Both the position numbers and the translations under genes were made by a program. 50,275 nucleotides of DNA from Paenibacillus kobensis NBRC 15729 (GTDB lineage Bacteria > Bacillota > Bacilli > Paenibacillales > Paenibacillaceae): positions 1-50,275 of the forward strand of contig NZ_BILZ01000045.1 of NCBI RefSeq assembly GCF_004000825.1, read 5' to 3'. This document shows positions 1-10,962 of the stretch, one piece after another (positions within the stretch are counted from its first letter, which is position 1; each line of letters opens with the position of its first letter). The notes beneath the pieces were generated by a model. It was not told the origin of the DNA and searched no databases. It saw only the letters and a list, made by a program, of their open reading frames with translations.

Positions 1-3
1 CAC

Positions 4-87
4 TTGGCTCTTGGCTCTTGGCTCTTGGCTCTTGGCTCTTGGCTCTTGGCTCTTGGCTCTTGGCTCTTGGCTCTTGGCTCTTGGCTC
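4..87. repeat. Heptamer tandem repeat, 12 copies of TTGGCTC
   Basis: Twelve perfect head-to-tail copies of TTGGCTC run without a mismatch. They are followed to about position 160 by a degenerate C/T-rich tract with related words (TTGCCC, TGGCAC, CTCGCTC). The tract lies downstream of the minus-strand MerR gene and is cut by the window edge, so its true length may be greater. Open frames through it encode only ALGSWLL-type repeats and are not credible genes. Perfect short repeats of this kind change copy number by slippage. No promoter or gene is seen that this would switch. Confidence 0.95.
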
Positions 88-163
88 TTTGCCCTGGCAC
101 TGGCACTTCGCTCTTGCCCCTGCGCCCGACTCCCACTCTCGTTCTCGCTCTTTCCTCTCGGCT

Positions 164-598
164 CTAGCCTTCTTGCCCTGCCTCCGACTTCAGCCCGTTC
201 ACCCGGTCGAGCCGCTGCTGGAACCCTTGGCGGAGCTGATTCAGCTTGTCCAGCCTGGAATCGATCTGATCGATGAACCGCTGCAGCTCGGCTGCGCCCT
301 GATCGAGAAACTTCGTCTTCTCCTCCGCTGAGCTTTCCTGCCGGTACGCGCCCCTAATTTGCTCCAGCTTCGACTCCAGCTCCATGATCACTTTCACTTC
401 CTGCAGCGATATGCCGAGCACTTCCTTCAACCGGATAATTTGCTCCAGCTGCTGGACGATCCGTTCATCATAATACCGGTGCCCCCCTTCGGTTCTTGGC
501 ACGTCATGAAGCAGGCCAATTTCTTCATAATAATGCAGCGTCCTCGCCGTGATGCCATAACGCTCGCATACTACGTCAACCGAATATCTCTCTTTCAT
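164..598 (-). CDS. MerR family transcriptional regulator
   Basis: A 144-residue DNA-binding regulator. Residues 1-70 form the MerR winged helix (YSVDVVCERYGITARTLHYYEEIGLL, then the wing GGHRYYDE), and residues 75-125 form the long dimerisation helix rich in E, Q and K. The short C-terminal tail has no recognisable effector domain and no cysteine cluster, so the ligand is unknown. The start is ATG at 598, because AGGAGG lies just upstream; the frame stays open further upstream without a ribosome site. It is transcribed divergently from the esterase gene at 779, and MerR proteins often control the divergent neighbour, but that link is inference. Confidence 0.9.
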   Translation of the reverse strand: MKERYSVDVVCERYGITARTLHYYEEIGLLHDVPRTEGGHRYYDERIVQQLEQIIRLKEVLGISLQEVKVIMELESKLEQIRGAYRQESSAEEKTKFLDQGAAELQRFIDQIDSRLDKLNQLRQGFQQRLDRVNGLKSEAGQEG

Positions 599-644
599 CG
601 TCAACCTCCTGCTATACCGCGAACTGGAAACGAATAGATAACCC

Positions 645-673
645 ATTATAAACGATATCTTGATTCGGCATAA
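645..673 (-). promoter_or_regulatory. Sigma-A promoter of the MerR gene
   Basis: On the minus strand the -35 box is TTATGC (673-668), the spacer is 17 bp and the -10 box is a perfect TATAAT (650-645). The -10 box lies about 47 bp upstream of the MerR start codon. The spacer holds AAGATATC-type symmetry that could be an autoregulatory site. The -35 box is weak. Confidence 0.55.
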
Positions 674-778
674 AGATACGTCGGACCAATATTTTTTAAA
701 CGACACTTAACCCGCCGTTCGCCGATTCGAACACCTCTATCATGGTAATATGTAGAAAAAATAACGAGGTGCTTCACA

Positions 779-2206
779 TTGATAGTAATCGATCTGGCCT
801 TAGTCGCCGCCGTCATCGCCGCGTTAGCCGGCCTGTTATGGAATCGGCTGTTTCATTTCCGATGGACACTGATCATCGTCCCCGACATCCTAGTCCTTCT
901 CCTCTTCGTCCGCTTGCTGCTGAAGCCTTTCGTCTGGACGATCCTGCCGGCCATGATCGCAGCGGGAGGCATTGCCGTCTATAGCTTATTCCGTCTCCGC
1001 AAGCTTAGACTCCCGTTGGCCGGCGCTCCAAGCACGGTACGCCGGTTCGCTTTCATTCGAAAGCTGGCAGCCGGCCTAATCGCGTGCTTGCTGGCCGTTA
1101 TCATTGCCGCTCCGCCCATCCTGCTCCCCGTCTTCTCGCTCGAGCGGCCGGAAGGCGATTATGCGATCGGGACGTCGCTGTATCACTGGACTGACGAGTC
1201 CCGCTTGGAGCCTGTCACTGATGACCCGTCCGATCATCGCGAACTCACCGTCCAAGTCTGGTACCCTGCCGATTCAGCGTCTGTCGCAGGATTGCAACAT
1301 GCCGTCTATTTGCCGGAATGGAACGAGACTGCCCCTTTGCTTGCGAAGCAGTACCACCTTCCATCTTTCCTGTTCTCGCACTTGCAGGCCGTCCATACGC
1401 ATGGCTATTCCAATGCCCCCGTATCGGCTGACCTGAGCCGATATCCCGTCATCTTGTTCTCGCACGGACTTCCCGGACTGTACGCATCCGATACGTTCCT
1501 GTTCGAAGCACTAGCCAGCAGCGGCTATATCGTCGTATCGATCAACCATACGTACTATTCGATCGCGTCGGTGCTTCAAGACGGATCTGTGGCGACAGTG
1601 CAAGACCATGCATTCCCCTCCCCGCTCGATTGGGATGCCAATGATTCGCTCATCGCTGACGTATGGGCCAAGGACGCTTCCTTCGTCCTTGACCGGCTGG
1701 CGCAGCTCGATAAAGACCCGAGTTTCCCGATTGCCGGCCGTCTCGATTGGAACCGCATCGGCATGGCCGGCCACTCGTTCGGCGGCGCAAATGCCGTCCA
1801 GATGCTGTATACGGACGACCGGGTCAAAGCCGGCGTTAACTTGGACGGTACGATGTTCGGCACAGGCGCAGGCAGCGGCCCGCTCGGCAAACCGTTGCTT
1901 CTGCTGCTTTCGAAACGGTCCGACCCCAATGAGGTGCCGACCGACTCGGAACTTAAGCAATCGAATATAACGAGAGCCCAATTCGAGAAGCTCGTCTCTG
2001 AGGTTCTGAAGCGCGAGCATAATGCCCTTGCTGCTAGCGGTTCCCGTTCCATGACGATTAAGGGGGCCGATCATCTCGCCTTCACCGACCTGTACCGCTT
2101 TTCTCCGCTGCTCCCGATACTGACGGGGACCGGCAGTCCGGATGCCGTACACCGCCGCATATCAGCAGAGGTACTCACCTTCTTCAATGAACAGCTGAAA
2201 AAATAA
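779..2206 (+). CDS. Membrane-anchored alpha/beta hydrolase, PAF-acetylhydrolase-like
   Basis: A 475-residue protein. Residues 1-125 carry about four hydrophobic segments, so the N-terminus is a membrane anchor. The rest is an alpha/beta hydrolase in which the plasma platelet-activating-factor acetylhydrolase pattern can be read: oxyanion region SHGLPG, nucleophile elbow GHSFGG (Ser about 333), acid in NLDGTMFG and histidine in GADHLAFTD. The family cleaves short or oxidised acyl esters, typically of phospholipids; the substrate here is unknown. The start is TTG at 779, with a weak site (CGAGGTG) 7 bases upstream. It is divergent from the MerR gene and is followed by a strong hairpin. Confidence 0.85.
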   Translation: MIVIDLALVAAVIAALAGLLWNRLFHFRWTLIIVPDILVLLLFVRLLLKPFVWTILPAMIAAGGIAVYSLFRLRKLRLPLAGAPSTVRRFAFIRKLAAGLIACLLAVIIAAPPILLPVFSLERPEGDYAIGTSLYHWTDESRLEPVTDDPSDHRELTVQVWYPADSASVAGLQHAVYLPEWNETAPLLAKQYHLPSFLFSHLQAVHTHGYSNAPVSADLSRYPVILFSHGLPGLYASDTFLFEALASSGYIVVSINHTYYSIASVLQDGSVATVQDHAFPSPLDWDANDSLIADVWAKDASFVLDRLAQLDKDPSFPIAGRLDWNRIGMAGHSFGGANAVQMLYTDDRVKAGVNLDGTMFGTGAGSGPLGKPLLLLLSKRSDPNEVPTDSELKQSNITRAQFEKLVSEVLKREHNALAASGSRSMTIKGADHLAFTDLYRFSPLLPILTGTGSPDAVHRRISAEVLTFFNEQLKK

Positions 2207-2214
2207 CAGCAACA

Positions 2215-2247
2215 AAGAAGAAGCAGGACTGCGTCCTGCTTCTTCTT
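2215..2247. terminator. Bidirectional hairpin between esterase gene and secG
   Basis: A perfect 15-bp inverted repeat (2215-2229 with 2233-2247, loop TGC) lies between the convergent esterase gene and secG. There is no long T run on either side, although both flanks are A/T-rich. It is probably a shared terminator. Confidence 0.7.
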
Positions 2248-2292
2248 CATTGTTATGACGTGAACGTTAGACGACGCTAACGTTCAACGAGG

Positions 2293-2529
2293 TTAGTTCT
2301 TAACGAAGTACGATACAACCATCGCCAGGATGAAGAAAGAAGCTGCGAGGCCGATCGTCAGACGCTGCAGGAACAGGTCCAAGCCGCGTGCTTTAGTTTT
2401 ACCGAACAAGTGCTCCGCACCGCCGGAGATGGCGCCGGACAACCCTGCGCTTTTACCTTTCTGAAGAAGCACGACGGAAATCAAGCCGAGAGCAGCAATG
2501 ATGAGCAAGATTTTGAATAAAATGTCCAC
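2293..2529 (-). CDS. secG: Preprotein translocase subunit SecG
   Basis: A 78-residue subunit of the SecYEG channel. The pattern is typical: one N-terminal membrane helix (residues 3-21), a short polar loop containing the family signature [19 protein letters not shown], and a second helix (residues 55-75). The length matches other Gram-positive SecG proteins. The start is GTG at 2529 with AGGAGG about 7 bases upstream. It has its own promoter and is monocistronic here: downstream is a convergent gene, so the rnr-smpB genes that often follow secG are not in this position. Confidence 0.95.
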   Translation of the reverse strand: MDILFKILLIIAALGLISVVLLQKGKSAGLSGAISGGAEHLFGKTKARGLDLFLQRLTIGLAASFFILAMVVSYFVKN

Positions 2530-2609
2530 TTTTCCACCTCCTAAGGGAAAGCCTTGTACGGATCGAGTATGTCCGTTCCGTTCAGGACAGGCCTAAAAAC
2601 AGTAATTTT

Positions 2610-2638
2610 ATTGTATCATAACCGTTCCTTCGGCACAA
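2610..2638 (-). promoter_or_regulatory. Sigma-A promoter of secG
   Basis: On the minus strand there is TTGTGC (2638-2633), a 17-bp spacer and TACAAT (2615-2610). The transcript would start about 75 bases before the secG GTG codon. Confidence 0.7.
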
Positions 2639-2666
2639 TAGTACAATCCTGACGGAATACATGACG

Positions 2667-3545
2667 CTACACGCGCCGTGCAGCAGCTACACCTAACGCC
2701 AACGCGCCGCATAAACCGGCGTTATCGCCAAGCCCAGGAGGCACGATGTACGATTCGATATCGTCCGCTAGCTGAACTGCGCTCACGTAACCGTTCAGCT
2801 GCTTCTTCACCTCTTGGCGAATCATCGGGAACAACTGCTCCTGATGCATGACGCCTCCGCCGAGAATGACCTTCTGAGGGGACAGCAGCAGAACCGCACT
2901 GGTTACCGCTTGTCCGATATAGAACGCCTCCATCGGCCAGGCCGGGTGATCGGCTCCGAGTTCGCTTCCCTTCGTCTGCCAGCGCTGCTCGATCGCCGGC
3001 CCTGCCGCCATCCCTTCCAAGCAGTCACCGTGGTAAGGGCAGCAGCCGGCGAAATGATCTTCCGGGTGACGGCGCGTCAACACATGCCCTCCCTCCGGAT
3101 GCACAAGCCCGTGAACGAGCCTGCCTTCGGTATAGACGCCAACGCCGATGCCGGTGCCAATCGTATAGTATACGCAGCTATCCAGCCCGCGGGCCGCTCC
3201 CCATATCGCCTCGCCGTATGCCGCGGCGTTCACGTCCGTATCCCACCCGAAAGGAACGTTGAACGCCTGCTTCATCGTGCCGAGAAAGTCGAATCCGCTC
3301 CAGCCTGGCTTCGGTGTTGTCGTTACTTGCCCGTAATCCGCCCGGCTCTGGTCCAGCCCGATCGGTCCGAACGTCCCGATGCCGATCGCCTCGACTCCTT
3401 TTCCTTCGAAGAACGCCAGCACGCGGCTCATCGTCTGCTCCGGCAGCTCCGTCGGAAACGATACCCTCTCGATTATCGCTCCTGTCTCGTCGCCGATGCC
3501 GCATACAAACTTCGTGCCGCCTGCCTCAATCGCCCCAATTCTCAT
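2667..3545 (-). CDS. scrK: ROK family fructokinase
   Basis: A 292-residue sugar kinase that phosphorylates fructose with ATP in the cytoplasm. It has the ATP-binding start GAIEAGGTKFVCGIG, the sugar-binding and catalytic segment WDTDVNAAAYGEA (Asp104 as likely base), the ROK loop IGTGIGVGVY, and a zinc site formed by His154, Cys168/169, His172 and Cys175 (HPEDHFAGCCPYHGDC). This zinc spacing is that of the ScrK/GmuE fructokinase branch, not glucokinase. The start ATG at 3545 has GGAGGGG 6 bases upstream. It lies 85 bp downstream of a sugar isomerase-like gene in the same direction, so the two may be cotranscribed. The specificity is inferred from family. Confidence 0.88.
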   Translation of the reverse strand: MRIGAIEAGGTKFVCGIGDETGAIIERVSFPTELPEQTMSRVLAFFEGKGVEAIGIGTFGPIGLDQSRADYGQVTTTPKPGWSGFDFLGTMKQAFNVPFGWDTDVNAAAYGEAIWGAARGLDSCVYYTIGTGIGVGVYTEGRLVHGLVHPEGGHVLTRRHPEDHFAGCCPYHGDCLEGMAAGPAIEQRWQTKGSELGADHPAWPMEAFYIGQAVTSAVLLLSPQKVILGGGVMHQEQLFPMIRQEVKKQLNGYVSAVQLADDIESYIVPPGLGDNAGLCGALALGVAAARRV

Positions 3546-3630
3546 TCGCTGCCCCTCCGCATCCCGTCAACCAGTCATTGTGCGACAAGAGACGGCTCCG
3601 CTGCCGCGTACCGTCTCTCATCAATAGCTT

Positions 3631-4413
3631 TTAAGCCTTCTGCTGCAAGTATCCGTTCTTCTTGAAGTAATCCAAGCTGATCTTCGCGCTCTCGATCGAA
3701 GATGATTGGAACGCTTCCTGCTCAACAAAAATATAATGTATGCCCGACTGCTCCGCAATGTCCAGCACCGGCTTGAAGTTGACGACTCCGGCGCCGATCT
3801 CGATATCGCTGCGGTTGTCCGCGAAATCCTTGAAGTGCGCGAGCGGGACGCGGCCCGCATAGCGCGATATATAATCGGACGGCTCTGCGCCGCCGATATG
3901 TACCCAGCCAAGATCGAACTCGGCGATCAGCTCCTCCGGCGTCAACTGCTCAAGCAGCCGGTCTATAACCGGCGTGCCGTCCACCTTTTTCAACTCGAAG
4001 TCATGATTATGATAGCCGTACACCATGCCTTGCGCGCGAACTAGCTCCGACGCTTTCTTCAATATGCCCGCGAGCCGGTTTACATCGTCCAAATGCGGGT
4101 TCTCCGGTAACGGCGCCCATGGCGTGACGATATATTGCAAACCAACCTCTTTCGCGAATGCAACCTGATCCTCGAACGCCTTCCACATCCCGTCTTCCGG
4201 CTCCGACCATTGCAGCCCGATATGAGCGGACGGCCCTTGCAGCCCCGTCTCCTTCAGCACATTCTGGACATCCTTCGCCGAAGCGCCGAAAAATCCCGCA
4301 AACTCTACGGCCTCATACCCCATCTCCGCAACCTTGCGGATTGTACCGATAAAGTCGCTCTCCGTCTGGTCGCGGAGCGTATACAACTGAATGCCGATAA
4401 GCGGTTTCGCCAT
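3631..4413 (-). CDS. Sugar phosphate isomerase/epimerase, TIM-barrel family
   Basis: A 260-residue cytoplasmic enzyme of the xylose-isomerase-like/AP-endonuclease-2 barrel family. It starts IGIQLYTLRDQ and keeps the metal and substrate segments typical of the group: the AHIGLQWSEPEDG region, YGYHNHDFELKK, EFDLGWVHIGG and VPLAHFKDF. These proteins isomerise or epimerise keto and aldo sugars using a divalent metal. The exact substrate cannot be read from the sequence. It lies upstream of a fructokinase on the same strand, which suggests a small sugar-use operon. The start ATG at 4413 has AAGGTGG about 12 bases upstream. Confidence 0.85.
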   Translation of the reverse strand: MAKPLIGIQLYTLRDQTESDFIGTIRKVAEMGYEAVEFAGFFGASAKDVQNVLKETGLQGPSAHIGLQWSEPEDGMWKAFEDQVAFAKEVGLQYIVTPWAPLPENPHLDDVNRLAGILKKASELVRAQGMVYGYHNHDFELKKVDGTPVIDRLLEQLTPEELIAEFDLGWVHIGGAEPSDYISRYAGRVPLAHFKDFADNRSDIEIGAGVVNFKPVLDIAEQSGIHYIFVEQEAFQSSSIESAKISLDYFKKNGYLQQKA

Positions 4414-4570
4414 TATCCGTGTGCACCACCTTGGTTAGTTTGGACAAGCGTTGTGCTGCTACCTCTGATCATAAATGGAATACCGCTACCTTACTATGCC
4501 GGTTTTTGCACGGATTATTTGTATTTTTGGCGCATCCGGTCAAAAGCCCTTCAGCCTATCCGCTTTTCAG

Positions 4571-5605
4571 CTATCCCGATGCCGTGATCGTCTTATGCAC
4601 CGCTTCGCTGCACACGATATAAAGCTTATCATCAGGCCGCAGAGCACGGCCGCCCTGCGAAGCCACGTGTAAATCATCATTCACCGCGATCAGATTGGCA
4701 CCAAGCTTCCACAGCTCGAAGGCCGCATCCTGATACGTTGTCCAATGAGGCCTTGGCTTTACCTCGAACCAATCGGCGCCATGATCCTGCGACAACAGCT
4801 GGTTGAACAGGCTGGCGCTCCCGTGGAACATCGCCTCTCTCGCCATTAACAGCGCTACGGAATCGCCCGACAGCACGAATGCATCGACCTTGGCATGCTT
4901 GAACTGCTTCTGGTGCGCCGACTTTCGAATCTCGACCGTCGTATAGACATGCTTGCCATGCGTCGTTGCAAACCCTTCTACAGCCAGTGCAATCAGCCCT
5001 GTTTTGCCGTCTGCGGACAGGTCGTCATATATTTTCTCATCGGAGAAGATCGAGACGCATTTGCATCCGAGAAGATTCGCTTTCACCAGTACGGCCTCAT
5101 CAGCAGCGTCTCCCTTAATAAAATGCACATGCCCCTTATCGGTCGGACACTTCTCCAATTCATGATCAATGAGTACGATTTCGGCATGCCGGTCAGAGAC
5201 GATAATATCTTCGATCGCCTTCTCGGTCTTCTTGCCCCATCCAATAAATATGTAATGGTTGCTCTTCGTAAATGCCACTTTCCCTTCCTCCTTCTTTCGC
5301 TTACTGGCTGCAATTTCTTCGAACGCGCGGCCGATGAACAGCGTCATCAAGCCAATGCCGTATACGAACAACAGCATGCCGAATAGTCTGCCTGGCAGTG
5401 TCTTCGGCGCAAGGTCTCCGTATCCGACCGTCGTCATCGTTGTCGTTACCCACCAGATGCCTTCGTTCCATACGCTTGGGAATGTCTTCGGCTCTAGAAG
5501 ATGAATGATAACGGCTGATCCGAATACCGCAACCAATGTCAGGATAAGAACGCTCAGAAAGGGCAGTGAGACGAAACGTCTCCACAGCTTGAATAAGTGC
5601 AGCAA
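4571..5605 (-). CDS. Potassium channel with RCK (TrkA-N) domain, YugO-like
   Basis: A 344-residue two-helix potassium channel subunit. There is a first membrane helix (about residues 10-36), a pore loop with the selectivity filter TVGYGDL, and a second helix ending near GRAFEEIA. A cytoplasmic RCK domain follows (HYIFIGWGKKTEKAIEDI..., acid at the strand end in VLIDHE), then a smaller C-terminal domain. It resembles B. subtilis YugO. The start is uncertain. GTG at 5626 has no ribosome site, whereas GGAGGAGAGGAG at about 5612-5623 lies 7 bases before TTG at 5605, so TTG is preferred. Confidence 0.88.
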   Translation of the reverse strand: MLHLFKLWRRFVSLPFLSVLILTLVAVFGSAVIIHLLEPKTFPSVWNEGIWWVTTTMTTVGYGDLAPKTLPGRLFGMLLFVYGIGLMTLFIGRAFEEIAASKRKKEEGKVAFTKSNHYIFIGWGKKTEKAIEDIIVSDRHAEIVLIDHELEKCPTDKGHVHFIKGDAADEAVLVKANLLGCKCVSIFSDEKIYDDLSADGKTGLIALAVEGFATTHGKHVYTTVEIRKSAHQKQFKHAKVDAFVLSGDSVALLMAREAMFHGSASLFNQLLSQDHGADWFEVKPRPHWTTYQDAAFELWKLGANLIAVNDDLHVASQGGRALRPDDKLYIVCSEAVHKTITASG

Positions 5606-5645
5606 CCGGATTCTCCTCTCCTCCACAACGGCTTTACATACATAA

Positions 5646-5684
5646 TAAAAAAGCTCCCCCGAGCTTATACGCCCGGGGGAGCTT
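5646..5684 (-). terminator. Rho-independent terminator of eno
   Basis: An 11-bp GC-rich stem (5651-5661 with 5674-5684) is followed on the minus strand by a run of T. It lies 27 bases beyond the eno stop codon and closes the glycolytic transcript. Confidence 0.9.
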
Positions 5685-5710
5685 CACGTTGCTAACTGCT
5701 TATGCAGTTA

Positions 5711-7024
<1,314 letters not shown>

Positions 7025-7233
7025 TTAGCTTAAATTATTTGTTAATGGTTGCGGTTCACTCGGAAACCAATATTTCTATCGTAAACGAAAACCGGATCGA
7101 TTGCACGTCCTAGCCGACTTTCTGTTACATTTTTTTCGTAAAATGCATTGCCCGAAGCGCCGGGTCGGCGGTCTATCCGTTCGTGTCTCTCCACTCGCCG
7201 CCGATCCCGATGCCGTTAATCGGGCTGTATTTC

Positions 7234-8766
7234 TTATTTAACGAGCGATTCGCCCGTCATTTCTGCTGGTTTGTTCAGACCGAGCAGCGACAGAATCGTC
7301 GGCGAGATGTCGGCCAGAATGCCGCCCTCGCGAAGCTCTGCGCCCTGCTTCGTCACGATGAACGGAACCGGGTTCGTCGTGTGCGCCGTGAACGGACGAC
7401 CGTTCTCGTCGATGACCATATCCGCGTTGCCGTGGTCCGCCGTGATAAGAGCTACGCCGCCCTTAGCGAGAATCGCTTCGACTACTTGGCCAAGGCACTC
7501 GTCCGTCGCTTCAACCGCTTTGATCGTCGGCTCCAGCATGCCGGAGTGGCCGACCATGTCCGGATTCGCGAAGTTCAGGATGATTGCATCGTGATTCTCC
7601 GCTTCGATCTCTTTCACCGCTGCGGCAGCCACTTCGTATGCGCTCATCTCTGGCTGCAGGTCATACGTTGCAACCTTCGGCGAGTTGATCAGGATGCGCG
7701 TTTCGCCTTCCAGCTCAACGTCGCGTCCGCCGCTGAAGAAGAACGTCACGTGCGGATACTTCTCCGTCTCAGCGATGCGCAGCTGTTTCTTGCCGTTCTG
7801 CACGAGCACTTCGCCCAGCGTGTTGTCGAGGTTCTTCGGCGAGTAAGCCACATAGCCGCCAACCGTCTCGCTGAACAGCGTCAGGCAGACGAAGTGCAGG
7901 TTCTGCGGGCATTTCTCGCCGCGGTCGAAGCCGCGGAAATCGGTGTTCGTGAACACCTGCGACAGCTGGATCGCACGGTCAGGACGGAAGTTGAAGAAGA
8001 CGACCGAATCATCCGACTCAACAAGACCAACCGGCTTGCCGTCTTCGACGATAACCGTCGGCATAACGAACTCGTCCATTACCGACTTCTCGTACGATTC
8101 CTTCACAGCCGTCAGTGCGTCGGTATATTGAGGACCTTCGCCGTATACCATGGCGCGGTACGACTTCTCCGTACGCTCCCAACGCTTGTCGCGGTCCATC
8201 GCGTAGTAGCGGCCTTGAACGGTCGCAATTTTGCCTACGCCGACTTCTGCGATTTTCGTTGTCAGCTGCTCCAGGTAGCCGACTGCGCTGTCTGGCGACA
8301 CGTCGCGGCCATCTAGGAATGCATGGATGTATACTTCTTGAAGCTCTTCCTTCTTCGCGAGTTCAAGCAGCGCGAACAAGTGAGCGATATGGCTGTGTAC
8401 ACCGCCGTCCGACAGCAGGCCGTACAGGTGAAGCTTCTTGCCATTGTTCTTCGCATGGCGAACCGCACCAAGGAGCGTTTCGTTATCGAAGAACTCGCCG
8501 TCACGGATCGACTTGCTGATCCGAGTCAGGTCTTGGTAGACGATCCGGCCGGCACCGATGTTCAAGTGGCCGACTTCGGAGTTGCCCATTTGACCTTCCG
8601 GCAGGCCGACCGCTTCGCCGCATGCCGTCAGCGTCGTGTGCGGGTACGTCGACCAGTAACGGTCGTAGTTCGGTTTGTTCGCTTGAGCGACTGCGTTGCC
8701 TACGACGTCTTGGCGAAGACCGAAGCCGTCGAGGATGATCAGCGCTACCGGTTTAGGAGCCGTCAT
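7234..8766 (-). CDS. gpmI: 2,3-bisphosphoglycerate-independent phosphoglycerate mutase
   Basis: A 510-residue Mn2+-dependent enzyme that interconverts 3- and 2-phosphoglycerate. The alkaline-phosphatase-type metal site is visible: LIILDGFG (Asp13), the phosphoserine Ser63 in [15 protein letters not shown], and ITADHGNAD towards the C-terminus, where the metal-binding aspartate and histidine lie. The length is typical. The ATG at 8766 has GAAGGAG 9 bases upstream. Its start lies one base after the tpiA stop codon, so the two are translationally close and cotranscribed. Confidence 0.98.
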   Translation of the reverse strand: MTAPKPVALIILDGFGLRQDVVGNAVAQANKPNYDRYWSTYPHTTLTACGEAVGLPEGQMGNSEVGHLNIGAGRIVYQDLTRISKSIRDGEFFDNETLLGAVRHAKNNGKKLHLYGLLSDGGVHSHIAHLFALLELAKKEELQEVYIHAFLDGRDVSPDSAVGYLEQLTTKIAEVGVGKIATVQGRYYAMDRDKRWERTEKSYRAMVYGEGPQYTDALTAVKESYEKSVMDEFVMPTVIVEDGKPVGLVESDDSVVFFNFRPDRAIQLSQVFTNTDFRGFDRGEKCPQNLHFVCLTLFSETVGGYVAYSPKNLDNTLGEVLVQNGKKQLRIAETEKYPHVTFFFSGGRDVELEGETRILINSPKVATYDLQPEMSAYEVAAAAVKEIEAENHDAIILNFANPDMVGHSGMLEPTIKAVEATDECLGQVVEAILAKGGVALITADHGNADMVIDENGRPFTAHTTNPVPFIVTKQGAELREGGILADISPTILSLLGLNKPAEMTGESLVK

Positions 8767-8767
8767 C

Positions 8768-9574
<807 letters not shown>

Positions 9575-9603
9575 CTATTCAGCACCGAGAAGGTTACTTC
9601 AGA

Positions 9604-9660
9604 CCGAAGAATGAGTAGCGCAGTGTAGGTGGGACCTACATGAGCAACGGAGTTCGAGGG
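9604..9660. other. Palindromic element between tpiA and pgk
   Basis: The core is TGTAGGT-GGG-ACCTACA (9624-9640), a perfect 7-bp stem with a 3-base loop. It is flanked by two similar words, GAGTAGCGCAGT (9613-9624) and GAGCAACGGAGT (9642-9653), so the whole element looks like a short mobile or repetitive sequence. It sits inside the glycolytic transcript and could be a processing or stability hairpin. There is no T run, so it is not a terminator. Confidence 0.5.
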
Positions 9661-9721
9661 CTGGAGTAAGATTCGATGCCGAATAAGCTTCATGTGTGTT
9701 ACTTCGTGATCAATAGACGAC

Positions 9722-10903
9722 TTACTTGTCGTTGAGTGCTACGACGCCTGGAAGAGCCTTGCCTTCCATGAATTCGAGGGATGCGCCGCCGCCCGTGGAG
9801 ATGTGGTCCATACGGTCAGCCAGGTGGAACTTCTCAGCTGCTGCTGCGGAGTCGCCGCCGCCGATAACCGTGTAGCCAGCCGTCTCTGCACATGCTTGTG
9901 CAACTGCGCGTGTACCATGGGAGAATGGCTCGATTTCGAATACGCCCATTGGTCCGTTCCATACAACGAGCTTCGAGTTTTTGATAACTTCTGCATAGAT
10001 TTCACGCGTTTTAGGACCGATGTCGATGCCTTCCCAATCAGCAGGAATGCCGTCTACGCCAACGATTTGCGTGTTCGCGTCTGCGCTGAAGTCATCCGTT
10101 ACCACGATGTCCACTGGCAGGTACAGGTTCTTGCCAAGCTTCTTCGCTTTCTCGATGAACTCAAGCGTCAGGTCGAGCTTGCTGTTATCAAGCAGCGATT
10201 TACCCACTTCATTGCCTTGTGCTTTAAGGAACGTATACGACAGACCGCCGCCGATGAGGATGTTGTCTGCGATCTCGATCATTTTGTCGATAACCGCGAT
10301 TTTGTCCTTAACTTTGGAACCGCCAACGATTGCCGTGAAAGGACGCTCTGGGTTGTTCAGCGCTTTGCCGAGTACGTCGAGCTCTTTCTCTACGAGCAGA
10401 CCGGATACAGCTGGAAGCAGGTGAGCAATGCCTTCCGTCGAAGCGTGAGCGCGGTGAGCAGCGCCGAACGCGTCGTTCACGAACAGGTCAGCCAGCTCTG
10501 CGAATTGCTTCGCCAGTTCCGCATCATTCTTCTCTTCGCCAGCTTCGAAACGAACGTTCTCGAGCAAGAGCACGTCGCCAGCGTTCAGAGCAGCCACTTG
10601 TGCTTTAACGGCTTCGCCGACAACTTCGTTTGCTTTTGCAACTGGTTTGCCGAGCAGTTCGGACAGACGCTCAGCAGCTGGCGTCAGGCGCAGCTCTTCG
10701 ACAACTTGACCCGCAGGACGGCCCATATGGGAAGCGAGGATGATTTTAGCGCCGCCTTCGATCAGGTACTTGATCGTTGGGAGCGTTTCGCGGATGCGAG
10801 TGTCATCCGTAATTTTGCCGTTTTCCAGCGGTACGTTGAAATCAACACGGACGAATACGCGTTTGCCAGCGACTTCGACGTCGCGCACACTTTTCTTGTT
10901 CAT
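9722..10903 (-). CDS. pgk: Phosphoglycerate kinase
   Basis: A 393-residue two-domain enzyme that transfers phosphate from 1,3-bisphosphoglycerate to ADP. The N-terminal substrate domain begins [13 protein letters not shown], with ILASHMGRP and the arginine-bearing [13 protein letters not shown]. The C-terminal nucleotide domain has [20 protein letters not shown] and [12 protein letters not shown]. The ATG at 10903 has GAAGGAGG 8 bases upstream. It is separated from gap by 574 bp containing a terminator and repeats, so it may also have its own transcription start. Confidence 0.98.
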   Translation of the reverse strand: MNKKSVRDVEVAGKRVFVRVDFNVPLENGKITDDTRIRETLPTIKYLIEGGAKIILASHMGRPAGQVVEELRLTPAAERLSELLGKPVAKANEVVGEAVKAQVAALNAGDVLLLENVRFEAGEEKNDAELAKQFAELADLFVNDAFGAAHRAHASTEGIAHLLPAVSGLLVEKELDVLGKALNNPERPFTAIVGGSKVKDKIAVIDKMIEIADNILIGGGLSYTFLKAQGNEVGKSLLDNSKLDLTLEFIEKAKKLGKNLYLPVDIVVTDDFSADANTQIVGVDGIPADWEGIDIGPKTREIYAEVIKNSKLVVWNGPMGVFEIEPFSHGTRAVAQACAETAGYTVIGGGDSAAAAEKFHLADRMDHISTGGGASLEFMEGKALPGVVALNDK

Positions 10904-10962
10904 GAGAAATAGCCTCCTTCGGATTAGGCCAAGCATAAGTTAAGTACTTTGTTCGGTTTGCG

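Noticed and set aside
4-331. Two overlapping frames encoding repeated ALGSWLL
   Set aside because: They are translations of the TTGGCTC repeat. Because 7 is not a multiple of 3, every frame stays open; there is no ribosome site or downstream domain.
7075-7100. CcpA site upstream of eno (TCGTAAACGAAAACC)
   Set aside because: It has two mismatches at fixed cre positions and no symmetry; too weak to list.
9803-10912. 369-residue frame opposite pgk
   Set aside because: Antisense shadow of pgk, low-quality composition and no ribosome site.
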